Assembly (NCBI RefSeq): GCF_036046055.1
Contig: NZ_CP107939.1
Span: 7,068,001 to 7,132,000 of the forward strand
Origin: Nocardia sp. NBC_00403
GTDB taxonomy: Bacteria > Actinomycetota > Actinomycetes > Mycobacteriales > Mycobacteriaceae
Direction of reading: 5' to 3'
DNA: 64,000 nt
Shown: one piece after another, positions 37,995 to 46,391 of the stretch
Position numbering within the stretch: position 1 is the first letter of the stretch
Layout: each line of letters opens with the position of its first letter
Program-made: the position numbers and the translations under genes
Notes under the pieces: generated by a model
Database searches by the model: none
What the model saw: the letters and a program-made list of their open reading frames with translations, nothing else
What the model was told of the DNA's origin: nothing

Positions 37995-38408
37995 GTGACC
38001 CCTACCACTGTGCTTTCCGTTGACCTGAAGAAGTACCTGGATGAGTCGAAGGTGTTCGCGACCGCGGCGACCATCGGACCCAATGGGCAACCGCACCTGA
38101 CCGTCATCTGGGTGCAGCGTGACGGCGAGGACCTGCTGTTCTCCACCACCGTGGACCGCCAGCAGGGCAAGAACCTCGCCCGCGATCCGCGCATCACCGT
38201 GATGATCAATCCGCCGGAGAATCCGTACGTATACGCAGAGATTCGTGGCACGGCGACCATGACGCCCGATCCCGACAAGACACTGCCGAACGAGCTGTCG
38301 CACAAGTACACCGGGCTGCCCTATCTGGAATTCAATCCGGCGTCGGTCGACGACGGACCCCGCGTCATTGTGCGCGTCACTCCACGCAAGGTCGCAGGCC
38401 GCATGTAA
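37995..38408 (+). CDS. PPOX-class F420-dependent oxidoreductase-like protein
   Basis: The 137-residue split-barrel protein starts at a GTG (VTPTTVLSVDLKKYLDES) with no clear RBS; TTATAC lies just upstream, consistent with a very short leader. Signature segments are FATAATIGPNGQPHLTVIWV, LLFSTTVDRQQGKNLARDPR and VYAEIRGTATMTPDP. The PPOX/FDOR family binds F420 or FMN; the substrate is unknown. It is convergent with the MFS gene, sharing a hairpin. Confidence 0.85.
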   Translation: MTPTTVLSVDLKKYLDESKVFATAATIGPNGQPHLTVIWVQRDGEDLLFSTTVDRQQGKNLARDPRITVMINPPENPYVYAEIRGTATMTPDPDKTLPNELSHKYTGLPYLEFNPASVDDGPRVIVRVTPRKVAGRM

Positions 38409-38417
38409 TCCGCTCGG

Positions 38418-38445
38418 GGCCCGGCAGTTTCAGCTCTGCTGGGCC
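38418..38445. terminator. shared hairpin at convergent gene ends
   Basis: A 10-bp stem ggcccggcag (38418-38427) with ctgctgggcc (38436-38445), one wobble pair, includes the MFS stop codon. It could act in both directions. Confidence 0.5.
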
Positions 38446-39914
38446 TCTTCCTGTGCGTGCTGCGCCTGCGCGACGTCGGCGGCGGTGTAGCGCAACGTCA
38501 TTGCGACGAGCCCGACCAGCAGCGCGCCGACCGCGGCGACGAACAGCACCAGGGTGTATCCGCTGCCCAACGCATCGAGTTCGGCGACCGTCATGCCGGT
38601 GGGACTGCCGGTTCGACCGCCGAGTGCCAGTGTTCGCGAGGCAGCCACCGGGGCGAGCAGGCCGATCGCGATGGGGGTGCCGAGGTTCAGGAACATCTGG
38701 CCGACCGCCGAGAGCGGGCCGATATCCGCGGGCGCAACGCCGACGAGTACGCACAGCGGGATCAGCACGATCGCCATACCGATGCCGAGACCGATCATGA
38801 CGAACAGGCCCAGCAGCGTCGGCACATACTGCACGCCGCGATCGAGGGTCGAGCCGAACAGCAATCCGCCGACCAGAATCCCCGCCCCCGCGCTCAGCAG
38901 CCAACGTGGTGCGATCCACATCGCCAGTCTCGACGACAGCGCGGTCCCGAGACCGGCGCCGATGGTGAACGGTATGAAGGCGATTCCGGCGACCAGCGGG
39001 CTGTAACCGACCACATTCTGAATGAACAGGCCCGCGAAATAGGTTGTCGCACCGAGCACACCACTTGCCAGCAGGATCGCGAGGAAGGTGGCGACCCGAT
39101 CGCGGTGATCGAACAGCGACCACGGCAGCAGGGGATTGTCCACTCGGCGTTCGGCGAAAACGAAGACGAAGAGCAATACCGCGCCGCCGACCAGTGCACC
39201 GACGATGACCGGGCTGCTCCAGCCGAATTCTGGTCCTTCCGTTGCCCCGAACACCAGGGCGGCACAGGCCAGGGTGCCGAGCACCGCGCCGCGCACATCC
39301 AAGGTCAGCCGCTGATGGGTGGTGTCACGTAGCCGATACACCGCGCCGAGGATGATCAATACGCCGATCGGCACATTGATCAGAAAGATCCACCGCCAGC
39401 TCACCTCGGTCAGCGCACCGCCGATCACCAACCCGCCGACCGAGCCGACGGCCATCATCGAACCGAAGATCGCGAAGGCTTGATTGCGCACGGTTCCCGG
39501 CGCGAATGTGCTTGCTACCAAAGCGAATGCAGTGGGGGCCGCGAGCGCGGCTCCGGTGCCCTGGATCGCGCGGGCGGCGATGATCATTGCCTCGTTCTGG
39601 GCGAGCCCGCACAGCAGCGAGGCCAGCGTGAACAGCGCGACACCGACGATGAACATGCGTTTGCGGCCGAAGGAGTCACCGATCCGGCCGCCGAGCAGCA
39701 TCAAGCCGGCCAGCGGGAGCCCGTAGGCGGTGACCATCCAGGCGCTGCCGGAACTGGTCAGCCCGAGCTCGTCCTGTAGTCGCGGCAACGCGAGGATCAC
39801 CACGGTTCCATCGAGCACCACCATCAGCTGCAGCCCACTCAGCACGAGGATGGCGAGCCCGAATGCCCGCTGCGTCACCGGATACTGCACCGATGCAGCG
39901 GAGTCACCCGGCAT
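38430..39914 (-). CDS. EfpA-like MFS exporter, second copy
   Basis: A 494-residue DHA2-type drug/H+ antiporter with about 14 hydrophobic segments. It has the family motifs LDGTVVILALPRLQDELGLT (motif D1), GGRIGDSFGRKRMFIVG (motif A) and VGGALTEVSWRWIFLINVPI (motif C region). I chose MPGDSAASVQYPVTQRAFG at 39914, which lies 4 nt after the upstream copy's stop; the open frame to 39974 overlaps that gene. The two copies are strongly similar throughout, so this is a tandem duplication. The substrate could be a drug, a lipid or a metabolite. Confidence 0.9.
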   Translation of the reverse strand: MPGDSAASVQYPVTQRAFGLAILVLSGLQLMVVLDGTVVILALPRLQDELGLTSSGSAWMVTAYGLPLAGLMLLGGRIGDSFGRKRMFIVGVALFTLASLLCGLAQNEAMIIAARAIQGTGAALAAPTAFALVASTFAPGTVRNQAFAIFGSMMAVGSVGGLVIGGALTEVSWRWIFLINVPIGVLIILGAVYRLRDTTHQRLTLDVRGAVLGTLACAALVFGATEGPEFGWSSPVIVGALVGGAVLLFVFVFAERRVDNPLLPWSLFDHRDRVATFLAILLASGVLGATTYFAGLFIQNVVGYSPLVAGIAFIPFTIGAGLGTALSSRLAMWIAPRWLLSAGAGILVGGLLFGSTLDRGVQYVPTLLGLFVMIGLGIGMAIVLIPLCVLVGVAPADIGPLSAVGQMFLNLGTPIAIGLLAPVAASRTLALGGRTGSPTGMTVAELDALGSGYTLVLFVAAVGALLVGLVAMTLRYTAADVAQAQHAQEEAQQS

Positions 39915-39918
39915 CCGG

Positions 39919-41469
39919 TCAGCCCCGGTACTCGGACCGGCGAACGACCGGTATCGGACCGGTCTGGCGAACAACCGGCATCGGACCGGTCTGCTGCGCT
40001 TCCTCTTGCGCGTGCTGTGCCTGAGCCAGTTGCTCGGGCGTGAAGCGCAGCACCAGCGCGATGAAGCCGGCCACCACCGCGACGAGCGAGCAGACCGCGA
40101 GCACCAGCGTGTACCCGCTGCCCAGCGCGAAGATCTCGGCCTCGTTCATATCCGCCGCCTTACCGGTGCGGCCGCCCATCGACAGTGTGCGCGATGCCGC
40201 GATGGGGGTGAGCAGACCGATGAACACCGGCGTCGCCAGGTTCATGAACATCTGCCCCACCGCGGAAAGCGGGCCGATATCCGACAGCGGCACACCGACG
40301 AGCACGCACAGCGGCGCGAGCACCATCGCCACGCCGACACCGAAGCCGATCACGATCAACAGCGGCAGCAAGGTGGTCAGGTAGTTCACGCCGCCATCGA
40401 GCTGCGAACCGAACAGCAATCCGGCGGAAAGGACGAAGGCCGCACCACACAGCAACCAGCGAGGTGCGATCAGCAACGCTGCCTTGGAGGCCAGCGCACC
40501 ACCGATGCCGATGCCGATGGTGAACGGAATCGACGCCACGCCCGCGACCAGCGGACCGTAGCCCAGCACGTTCTGCAGAAATTGCGCGACGAAGAAGGTC
40601 ATCGCACCGAGCACGCCACCGGCGAGGAAGATCAAGAGGAAGGTCGCGACGCGATCGCGACTGTCGAACAGCGACCACGGCAGCAGCGGATCCTCGATCT
40701 GCCGTTCCATCACCACGAAGATGATCAGCAGCACGACACCACCGACCAGGGAGCCGATGATGGCCGGGCTGGTCCAGCCCATTTCCGGTCCCTCGGTCGC
40801 ACCGAACACGATGGCGGCGCAGGCCAGCGTGCCGAGCACCGCGCCGCGCACATCCAGCGAGGAACGGTGGTGTTCGGTGTCCGCGAGCTGGTACATCGCC
40901 CCCAGGATGATCAGCGCACCGATCGGCACATTGATCAGGAAGATCCAGCGCCAGCTCATCTCGGTCAGCGCACCACCGACCACCAGACCACCTACCGAGC
41001 CGATGCCGACCATGGAGCCGACGATCGCGATTGCCTGATTCCGCACTTTCCCTGGTGCGAAAGTGGTTGCCACCAGGGCGAAGGATGTCGGCGCCGCGAT
41101 CGAGGCACCGGCGCCCTGCACCGCGCGCGCCGCGATCAGCATGGCCTCGCCCTGCGCGAGCCCGCACAGCAGCGAGGCGAAGGTGAACAGTCCGACGCCG
41201 AGTATCAGCATGCGTTTGCGACCGAAGGCGTCACCGAGCCTGCCACCGAGCAACATCAGGCCCGCGAAGGTGAGACCGTAGGAGGTCACTGTCCACGCAC
41301 CACCCGCGCTGGACATTCCCATTTCCTGTTGCAGCCGTGGCAGGGCGAAGATCACCACGGTTCCGTCGAGCACAACCATCAGCTGCAGCCCGCTCAGCAC
41401 TAGGATCGCGAGCCCGAAGGCCCGCTGCGTCACGGGATACTGCATCGTCGCAGGGGGATTCTCGAGCAC
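39919..41469 (-). CDS. efpA: EfpA-like MFS exporter, first copy
   Basis: A 516-residue 14-TMS MFS protein beginning VLENPPATMQYPVTQRAFGL (GTG; ATG at 41445 is an alternative). Motifs LDGTVVIFALPRLQQEMGMS, GGRLGDAFGRKRMLILG and WRWIFLINVPIGALIILGA match EfpA of M. tuberculosis, whose gene (Rv2846c) also precedes cysG as recalled. The C-terminus carries a short direct repeat TGPMPVVRQ / TGPIPVVRR, mirrored in DNA by 27-bp repeats near 39940-39995. The second copy follows immediately. Function by homology is efflux. Confidence 0.9.
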   Translation of the reverse strand: MLENPPATMQYPVTQRAFGLAILVLSGLQLMVVLDGTVVIFALPRLQQEMGMSSAGGAWTVTSYGLTFAGLMLLGGRLGDAFGRKRMLILGVGLFTFASLLCGLAQGEAMLIAARAVQGAGASIAAPTSFALVATTFAPGKVRNQAIAIVGSMVGIGSVGGLVVGGALTEMSWRWIFLINVPIGALIILGAMYQLADTEHHRSSLDVRGAVLGTLACAAIVFGATEGPEMGWTSPAIIGSLVGGVVLLIIFVVMERQIEDPLLPWSLFDSRDRVATFLLIFLAGGVLGAMTFFVAQFLQNVLGYGPLVAGVASIPFTIGIGIGGALASKAALLIAPRWLLCGAAFVLSAGLLFGSQLDGGVNYLTTLLPLLIVIGFGVGVAMVLAPLCVLVGVPLSDIGPLSAVGQMFMNLATPVFIGLLTPIAASRTLSMGGRTGKAADMNEAEIFALGSGYTLVLAVCSLVAVVAGFIALVLRFTPEQLAQAQHAQEEAQQTGPMPVVRQTGPIPVVRRSEYRG

Positions 41470-41606
41470 GGTGAGCCACTGTAGTTGACTCGGCGGTGTC
41501 GATTCGGCCCGACATGAGTCCGCGCGGGCGAGTCACAACAGATCAGGCGAGGACTTGTGACACTCGACCGAGTCGCCGCCACCGGCGCGGGTCAGTGAAA
41601 AATGCC

Positions 41607-42905
41607 CTATCCGCCCGTGGATTCGGCAAGCGGGCGCACGGAATCGGTGGAGAATCCGGCCGTCGGGCCGATCACCACGATGGCCGGCGGGCGGATGCCT
41701 TCGTCGCGCACCCGGGTGGCGACGGTACCGAGGTCCGCGCGCAGCACGCGCTGGGTGCGCAGGGTGCCCTCCTGGATCACGGTCGCCGGCGTGTCGGCGG
41801 ACCGCCCGCCATCGATGAGCACGGTCGCGAACTGTTCGATCCGCTCGACAGCCATCATCAGCACGAGGGTGCCGCGCAACTTGGCCAATGCCGACCAGTC
41901 GACGAGCGAATCCGGGTGGTCCGGTGCGACGTGCCCGCTCACCACCACGAATTCATGGGTGACACCACGGTGGGTCACCGGGATGCCCGCGGCCCCCGGG
42001 ACGGAGATGGGACTGGTGATGCCGGGCACCACGGTGACCGGGATCCCGGCCGCAACGCATGCTTCCACTTCCTCGTAGCCGCGACCGAACACATACGGGT
42101 CACCGCCCTTGAGCCGCACCACGAATTTGCCCGACTTGGCGCCCTCGACCAGCGCCGTATTGATCGCCTCCTGCGCCATCGCGCGGCCGTACGGGATCTT
42201 TGCCGCGTCGATCACCTCGACATCCGGTCCGAGTTCGGCGAGCAGTTCCGGCGGCGCCAGCCGATCGGCAACCACCAGGTTCGCTCTGGCCAGCAGCCTG
42301 CGGCCACGCACGGTGATCAGATCCGGATCGCCTGGTCCGCCACCGACCAGCGCGACGCCCGGGGTGACCGGTGTCGAATCATCGGTCACCACACCGGATT
42401 GCAGTGCCTCGAGCAGCGCGGTGCGCACGGCGGCCGAGCGGCGATGCTGACCGCCCGCCAGCACGCCGAGGGTGAGTCCCTCGTAGCGGGCCGTTGCGGG
42501 TGTGACGGCGGTACCGAGCCGCGCAACATCGGCGCGCACACAGAAGATGCGGCGGCGAGTGGCCTCGTCGACCACGGCGGCATTGGTCTCGGGTTCGTCG
42601 GTGCAGGCGATCGCGTACCAGGCGCCGTCGAGATCGCCGTCCGCGTACGCGCGCAGGGTCACGGTGAGCTGCCCCGAGGTGGCCATACCTTCTACTGCCG
42701 GAGTGACTTCACGGCTGATCACGTGGACATCCGCACCGGAGGCGATCAACAGTCCGAGCCTGCGCTGCGCCACGGTCCCGCCACCGACTACGACGACACG
42801 CCGCCCCGCGAGATCGAGCCCGACCAGGTAGTTCGGGTCGCCCTCGTGGCGGGTGACGGGATCGAGCTCCGTCTGGTCATCGGTGGGTGTTGGCGTGTTC
42901 GGCAC
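41607..42905 (-). CDS. cysG: siroheme synthase / uroporphyrinogen-III C-methyltransferase fusion
   Basis: The N-terminal part is the precorrin-2 dehydrogenase/ferrochelatase domain (YLVGLDLAGRRVVVVGGGTV, LLIASGADVHVIS). The C-terminal part is the SAM-dependent methyltransferase (VALVGGGPGDPDLITVRGRR, VVRLKGGDPYVFGRGYEEVE, PVTHRGVTHEFVVVSGH). Product: siroheme or precorrin-2, feeding sulfite/nitrite reduction and cobalamin synthesis. The GTG at 42905 (VPNTPTPTDDQ) is chosen; a GTG at 42956 would add 17 residues. About 40 residues precede the homologous start. The position next to the EfpA-like genes matches mycobacteria. Confidence 0.93.
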   Translation of the reverse strand: MPNTPTPTDDQTELDPVTRHEGDPNYLVGLDLAGRRVVVVGGGTVAQRRLGLLIASGADVHVISREVTPAVEGMATSGQLTVTLRAYADGDLDGAWYAIACTDEPETNAAVVDEATRRRIFCVRADVARLGTAVTPATARYEGLTLGVLAGGQHRRSAAVRTALLEALQSGVVTDDSTPVTPGVALVGGGPGDPDLITVRGRRLLARANLVVADRLAPPELLAELGPDVEVIDAAKIPYGRAMAQEAINTALVEGAKSGKFVVRLKGGDPYVFGRGYEEVEACVAAGIPVTVVPGITSPISVPGAAGIPVTHRGVTHEFVVVSGHVAPDHPDSLVDWSALAKLRGTLVLMMAVERIEQFATVLIDGGRSADTPATVIQEGTLRTQRVLRADLGTVATRVRDEGIRPPAIVVIGPTAGFSTDSVRPLAESTGG

Positions 42906-43012
42906 AGTATTCGAGCCTACGTCCTGAATATTCGGGCTTTGTGTCAGACCCTGCACCGCAAGCCGCGGACGGTGGGGAACTCGCCATCACCTGCGGCATG
43001 CGGCCGTCGATA

Positions 43013-43729
43013 TCAGGCCGGAGCTCCGTCGAGTACTTCGACCTGCCCGGTGTCTAGCGAGTAGTAGGCGCCGACAACCGAAAGGGCGTTGGTATCAACC
43101 AGTGGTGCGAGGTCGTCGTTGCGCCGTAGCTCTCCGGCGGTCAACTCGACCTGGATGCGGGTCATCGTCTCGACCGGGTCTGCGCCCGGCGAATCCATGC
43201 GCTCGTATGCCGGGCGCAGCGCCTCCACGATCGCCTGCAGATTGCCCGGCAGTGGCGGGCCTTCGCGCAGCGCTTTATAGGCGGCGGCCACCGCACCGCA
43301 GCGCTGGTGTCCGAGGACAATGATCAACGGGGTCCCGCCGGTCATCGGGCCGTATTCAACGGAACCGGTCACGACGGGGCCCACTGCGAGTCCACCGGTT
43401 CGCATGACGAATAGATCGCCGAGCCCGGTGTCGAACAGCAACTCCGGCGGGACCCGCGAATCGATGCACGACAGTATGACGCCATAGGGCTGCTGATTCT
43501 GGGCGAGTAACCGACGACGATCCGGATCTCGGTCCGGGTGGTTCAGGTTGCCGTCGACCCACCGCCGGTTGCCCGCCATCAGGCGATCGAAGGCAGCCTT
43601 CGCAGTCTGCGGAGCGGTCGGCGTCGTATCGGTGTGCTCGGATGGTTCATCGCGACTACATCCCGCTATCAGGGCGGTTGTCGCTGTCAGAGCACCTGCT
43701 AGGACAGTTCGACGGTCGAGCACACTCAT
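43013..43729 (-). CDS. Tat-exported lipoprotein beta-carbonic anhydrase
   Basis: The 238-residue protein starts MSVLDRRTVLAGALTATTAL with ggaggtgac upstream. DRR plus hydrophobic core plus LIAGC (Cys24) marks a Tat signal and a lipobox. The mature enzyme is a beta-class carbonic anhydrase: zinc ligands Cys88 and Asp90 in SCIDSR with Arg92, His141 and Cys144 in GHQRCG. VMRTGG and SVEYGP are also conserved. Beta-class enzymes are usually cytosolic, so this would be an extracytoplasmic CO2/bicarbonate interconverter. It stands between cysG and a secreted hydrolase. Regulation not visible. Confidence 0.9.
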   Translation of the reverse strand: MSVLDRRTVLAGALTATTALIAGCSRDEPSEHTDTTPTAPQTAKAAFDRLMAGNRRWVDGNLNHPDRDPDRRRLLAQNQQPYGVILSCIDSRVPPELLFDTGLGDLFVMRTGGLAVGPVVTGSVEYGPMTGGTPLIIVLGHQRCGAVAAAYKALREGPPLPGNLQAIVEALRPAYERMDSPGADPVETMTRIQVELTAGELRRNDDLAPLVDTNALSVVGAYYSLDTGQVEVLDGAPA

Positions 43730-43986
43730 GTCGTCACCTCCGCAGTTGATGGATCTCCATCGGTTACGAAACGGCGAAACCAAGCGCTGACTGTGCCGCT
43801 CAGTATGCCGGATATACCTTCGGAACACGGCATACGCCAGACGAGCTCGTCCCGGCTGCACACTGTGGAGCTCGCGATCCGACTGTCCGACACTGGCCCA
43901 CCGATGCCGAAACGGTCTCCGCAGCCGGCCGATTTGCGTGCGCCGCCAACCGAGTACGACACGACGTCGTTCCTATACTCGAGCTC

Positions 43987-44970
43987 GTGACTCAGTGGGC
44001 GCGAGCGATGTGTGCGGTGGCGGTAGCGGCGACGCTGACCGGGGTCGGTACGACAGTGGGTGTCGCACAGGCAGATTCGCAGCCCTACCTACCTGCTCCC
44101 GGCATCGAGTCGAAGTACTTCCAGCAGGGCCCGTGGGCGGTGACCGAAGAAATCGGGTTCGGATGCTGCGATTCCACCGGGGCGAAATATGACGTCTGGT
44201 ACCCGACCGATCTCGGCGCGGGCAGCGCAAAGCACCCGATTGTGGTGTGGGGCGACGGAACCAACGCCGTACCGAGCCAGTACGCCTATCTGCTTCGGCA
44301 CCTGGCATCGTGGGGTTTCGTGGTGATCGGCACCGAGAACCAGCAGACCGGCTCCGGCCGCGACATTCTCGGCTCGCTGTCGTACCTGAAGGGGCTCGCC
44401 GCGGATCCGGCGAGCATGTTCTTCGGAAAGCTCGACACAGCGGCGGCCGGCGCGATGGGCCATTCGCAAGGCGCCAGCGGTGTGCTCAACGCGATGGTGG
44501 CGTCGGAGGGCGCGATCAAGACCGTGGTGCCGATCGAAATACCGGCGCAGCTGTGGTGCTCTTCGGGGACTACGTGCGCCGACAGTCGCAAGCTCACCTC
44601 GGGTTCGGTGTTCTTCGTCAACGGCTCGGCCGACCGGTTCATCTCCCCTTCGACGCAGGCGCTGCCATGGCAGGCGGTCGGTCTGCAGTCGAATCAGGCG
44701 TACTACGAGGCGACCGCGACGAGCGTGCCGAAGGTATGGGCGACGCTCGACGGCCCCGATCACAATGATGTGCAAGGTCAACCGGACTGTGCGCAGGCGT
44801 CGACTCCGTGCACCAGCGGCGTCTACGGCTATCTGGGATATCCGACGGCATGGATGCTGGCGCAGCTGCGCGACGACGCCGAGGCTCGCGGCGCATTCCG
44901 CACCGGCACCGGCGAATTCCTCGCTCCCGCGTCGAATTGGCGAAATCAGTCGAGCACCGTCAGCCGCTGA
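43987..44970 (+). CDS. secreted alpha/beta hydrolase (PET-hydrolase/cutinase-like)
   Basis: The 327-residue precursor has a signal peptide (MTQWARAMCAVAVAATLTGV, cleavage near AQA-DSQ). The hydrolase domain contains HPIVVWGDGTNAVPSQYAYL, WGFVVIGTENQQTGSGRD (oxyanion loop region), AMGHSQGASGVLNA (nucleophile Ser), VFFVNGSADRFISP (Asp) and LDGPDHNDVQG (His). Several Cys (GFGCCDS, WCSSGTTC, PDCAQASTPC) suggest disulfides. Start is GTG at 43987. The class includes polyester hydrolases and lipases; the natural substrate is not deducible. Confidence 0.85.
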   Translation: MTQWARAMCAVAVAATLTGVGTTVGVAQADSQPYLPAPGIESKYFQQGPWAVTEEIGFGCCDSTGAKYDVWYPTDLGAGSAKHPIVVWGDGTNAVPSQYAYLLRHLASWGFVVIGTENQQTGSGRDILGSLSYLKGLAADPASMFFGKLDTAAAGAMGHSQGASGVLNAMVASEGAIKTVVPIEIPAQLWCSSGTTCADSRKLTSGSVFFVNGSADRFISPSTQALPWQAVGLQSNQAYYEATATSVPKVWATLDGPDHNDVQGQPDCAQASTPCTSGVYGYLGYPTAWMLAQLRDDAEARGAFRTGTGEFLAPASNWRNQSSTVSR

Positions 44971-45209
44971 TCCGCAACGATCGGTGGTCGGCTCGGCGAG
45001 GCATTGCGCTACCAGAGCGGTCGGCGGAGTTGATCGGTGAGTTGGTCTGCGGCCAGGTCGGTCGGTACAAGCGGTCGGTATCTCGACGACCCACGGGTAA
45101 GCCCGACAGACGGCGAGTCGACGGCACCAGGTCATTGTCATCCGAACCACGAATGGCACGAACAATCTGCGTGTTGCGGCACGGCCTCGGTTGCTTGCAG
45201 GGTGGAGCC

Positions 45210-45680
45210 ATGACACAGGTACCGGCAGAACAGTTGCTCGAGGTGGCCTACGACGAGGCGCTACGCGGCCTGGCCGAGGGCGGTATTCCGATCGGCGCGG
45301 CCTTATTCGCCGCGGACGGTACGCTGCTCGGCCGCGGCCACAACCGCAGAGTGCAGTCCGATGACCCCAGCATCCACGCCGAAACCGATGCGTTCCGCGC
45401 GGCGGGCCGCCGCCGCGACTACGGACCGACGATCATGGTGACCACACTGTCACCGTGCTGGTATTGCAGCGGACTGGTGCGCCAGTTCGGCATCGGCGCG
45501 GTGATCGTCGGTGAAGCGCAGACGTTCTACGGCGGCCACGACTGGCTCGCCGAGCACGGGGTCGACGTCACGGTCCTGGACGACCAGCGCCTCATCGACA
45601 TGATGACCACGTTCATCGCCGCACGGCCGGCACTATGGCACGAGGACATCGGCGTCGCCGACGACATCGAGGCGCGGTGA
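45210..45680 (+). CDS. nucleoside/cytosine deaminase family protein
   Basis: A 156-residue zinc deaminase starting MTQVPAEQLLEVAYDEALRG with ggtggag upstream. Zinc-binding motifs are DPSIHAETDAFR and TLSPCWYCSGLVRQ. The closest pattern is the cytosine deaminase/CodA-unrelated FCY1 type (EGGIPIGAALFAADG, LGRGHNRRVQ). Its 3' end abuts the first copy of the 253-bp direct repeat, which may have replaced the original downstream DNA. Frame open from 44808, but the RBS decides the start. Confidence 0.88.
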   Translation: MTQVPAEQLLEVAYDEALRGLAEGGIPIGAALFAADGTLLGRGHNRRVQSDDPSIHAETDAFRAAGRRRDYGPTIMVTTLSPCWYCSGLVRQFGIGAVIVGEAQTFYGGHDWLAEHGVDVTVLDDQRLIDMMTTFIAARPALWHEDIGVADDIEAR

Positions 45681-45928
45681 GCGGTCTGCCCCCGGTGGTC
45701 TCCGCCGAATTCCTGCGCACCCGTTTGGATGCCATCACGGTCGGTTGCCACCGCGACGTTCCGGTCCGCGACGGTCAGCGGAAGTGCGCGTAGTCCTGGA
45801 TCGAGTGGAATCCGCGGCTACGCAGTGGGAAGTTGCCGAGATCCAGCTCGGTCAAGGACACGGTCACCGGGCGGTCGTTCACCTGCCCGCGCAGGACGAG
45901 CCGCTCGGGACCCGGCCGTTCGAAGGTG
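45676..45928. repeat. 253-bp direct repeat, copy 1
   Basis: This segment matches 49133-49385 without gaps and with about 16 mismatches by hand alignment (about 94% identity). It carries a short orphan frame (VSGLPPVVSAEFLRTRLDA) on the plus strand and, on the minus strand, the last 50 codons of a doxX-like gene. It starts at the deaminase stop codon. Confidence 0.85.
45775..45928 (-). pseudogene. doxX-like 3' fragment
   Basis: The minus strand encodes PERLVLRGQVNDRPVTVSLT and continues to HSIQDYAHFR plus stop. This corresponds to the C-terminus of the intact gene at 49232-50653. Only the tail is present, and the sequence switches abruptly after cgaaggtg (45928) to a LysR fragment. Confidence 0.85.
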
Positions 45929-46091
45929 GTCCGGTCGGCGTGCGAGCTAACAGTGTCACGCCGAGTTCCCGCTCCAGGGCGCGGATCTGCTAGGACATCG
46001 ACGGTTGAGCGACGTGCAGCAGCTCGGCCGCCGCCGTCACCGAGCCCGCCTGGGCAACGGCCAGGGCGTACTCGAACTGACGAAGGCTCAT
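45929..46091 (-). pseudogene. LysR-family regulator 5' fragment with in-frame stop
   Basis: The ATG at 46091 opens MSLRQFEYALAVAQAGSVTA, then AAELLHVAQPSMS, a TAG stop, and QIRALERELGVTLLART. This is the winged-helix N-terminus of a LysR-type regulator. It is truncated where it meets the doxX fragment. The internal amber codon sits in the recognition helix region. About 300 bp upstream (46092-46391) hold no other gene that I can support and should include the next gene's promoter. Confidence 0.8.
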
Positions 46092-46391
46092 CGGCTCCCG
46101 CCCCTTCCTGCAGTGCACCGCGGTCCATTCCGTTGCGCTCGTTGACATGGCAGGTGAGTGAGCATTTCATCCTCGAGAGATCAGGCTCCCGATGGCGCGC
46201 GAGCCGTTCGCGGTCGTGCCGAAACCGGGCGAATCCTTTTGAGCCGTCGGCGTCTCTTACGTGTGGCATCCGGATCAGGACGGTATGGCCGAGGTCGCTG
46301 ATCGCCGAGCCGGTTGGCGTGCCAACGATCGGGCTGTACCCAGCGGGACACTGCCTCGATTCTGATCCGTCCGCAACTAGAAGGAGCCCAC

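Noticed and set aside
40160..41167. 335-codon frame inside the EfpA-like gene on the same strand
   Set aside because: It is an Arg-rich alternate frame of a real 14-TMS transporter gene.
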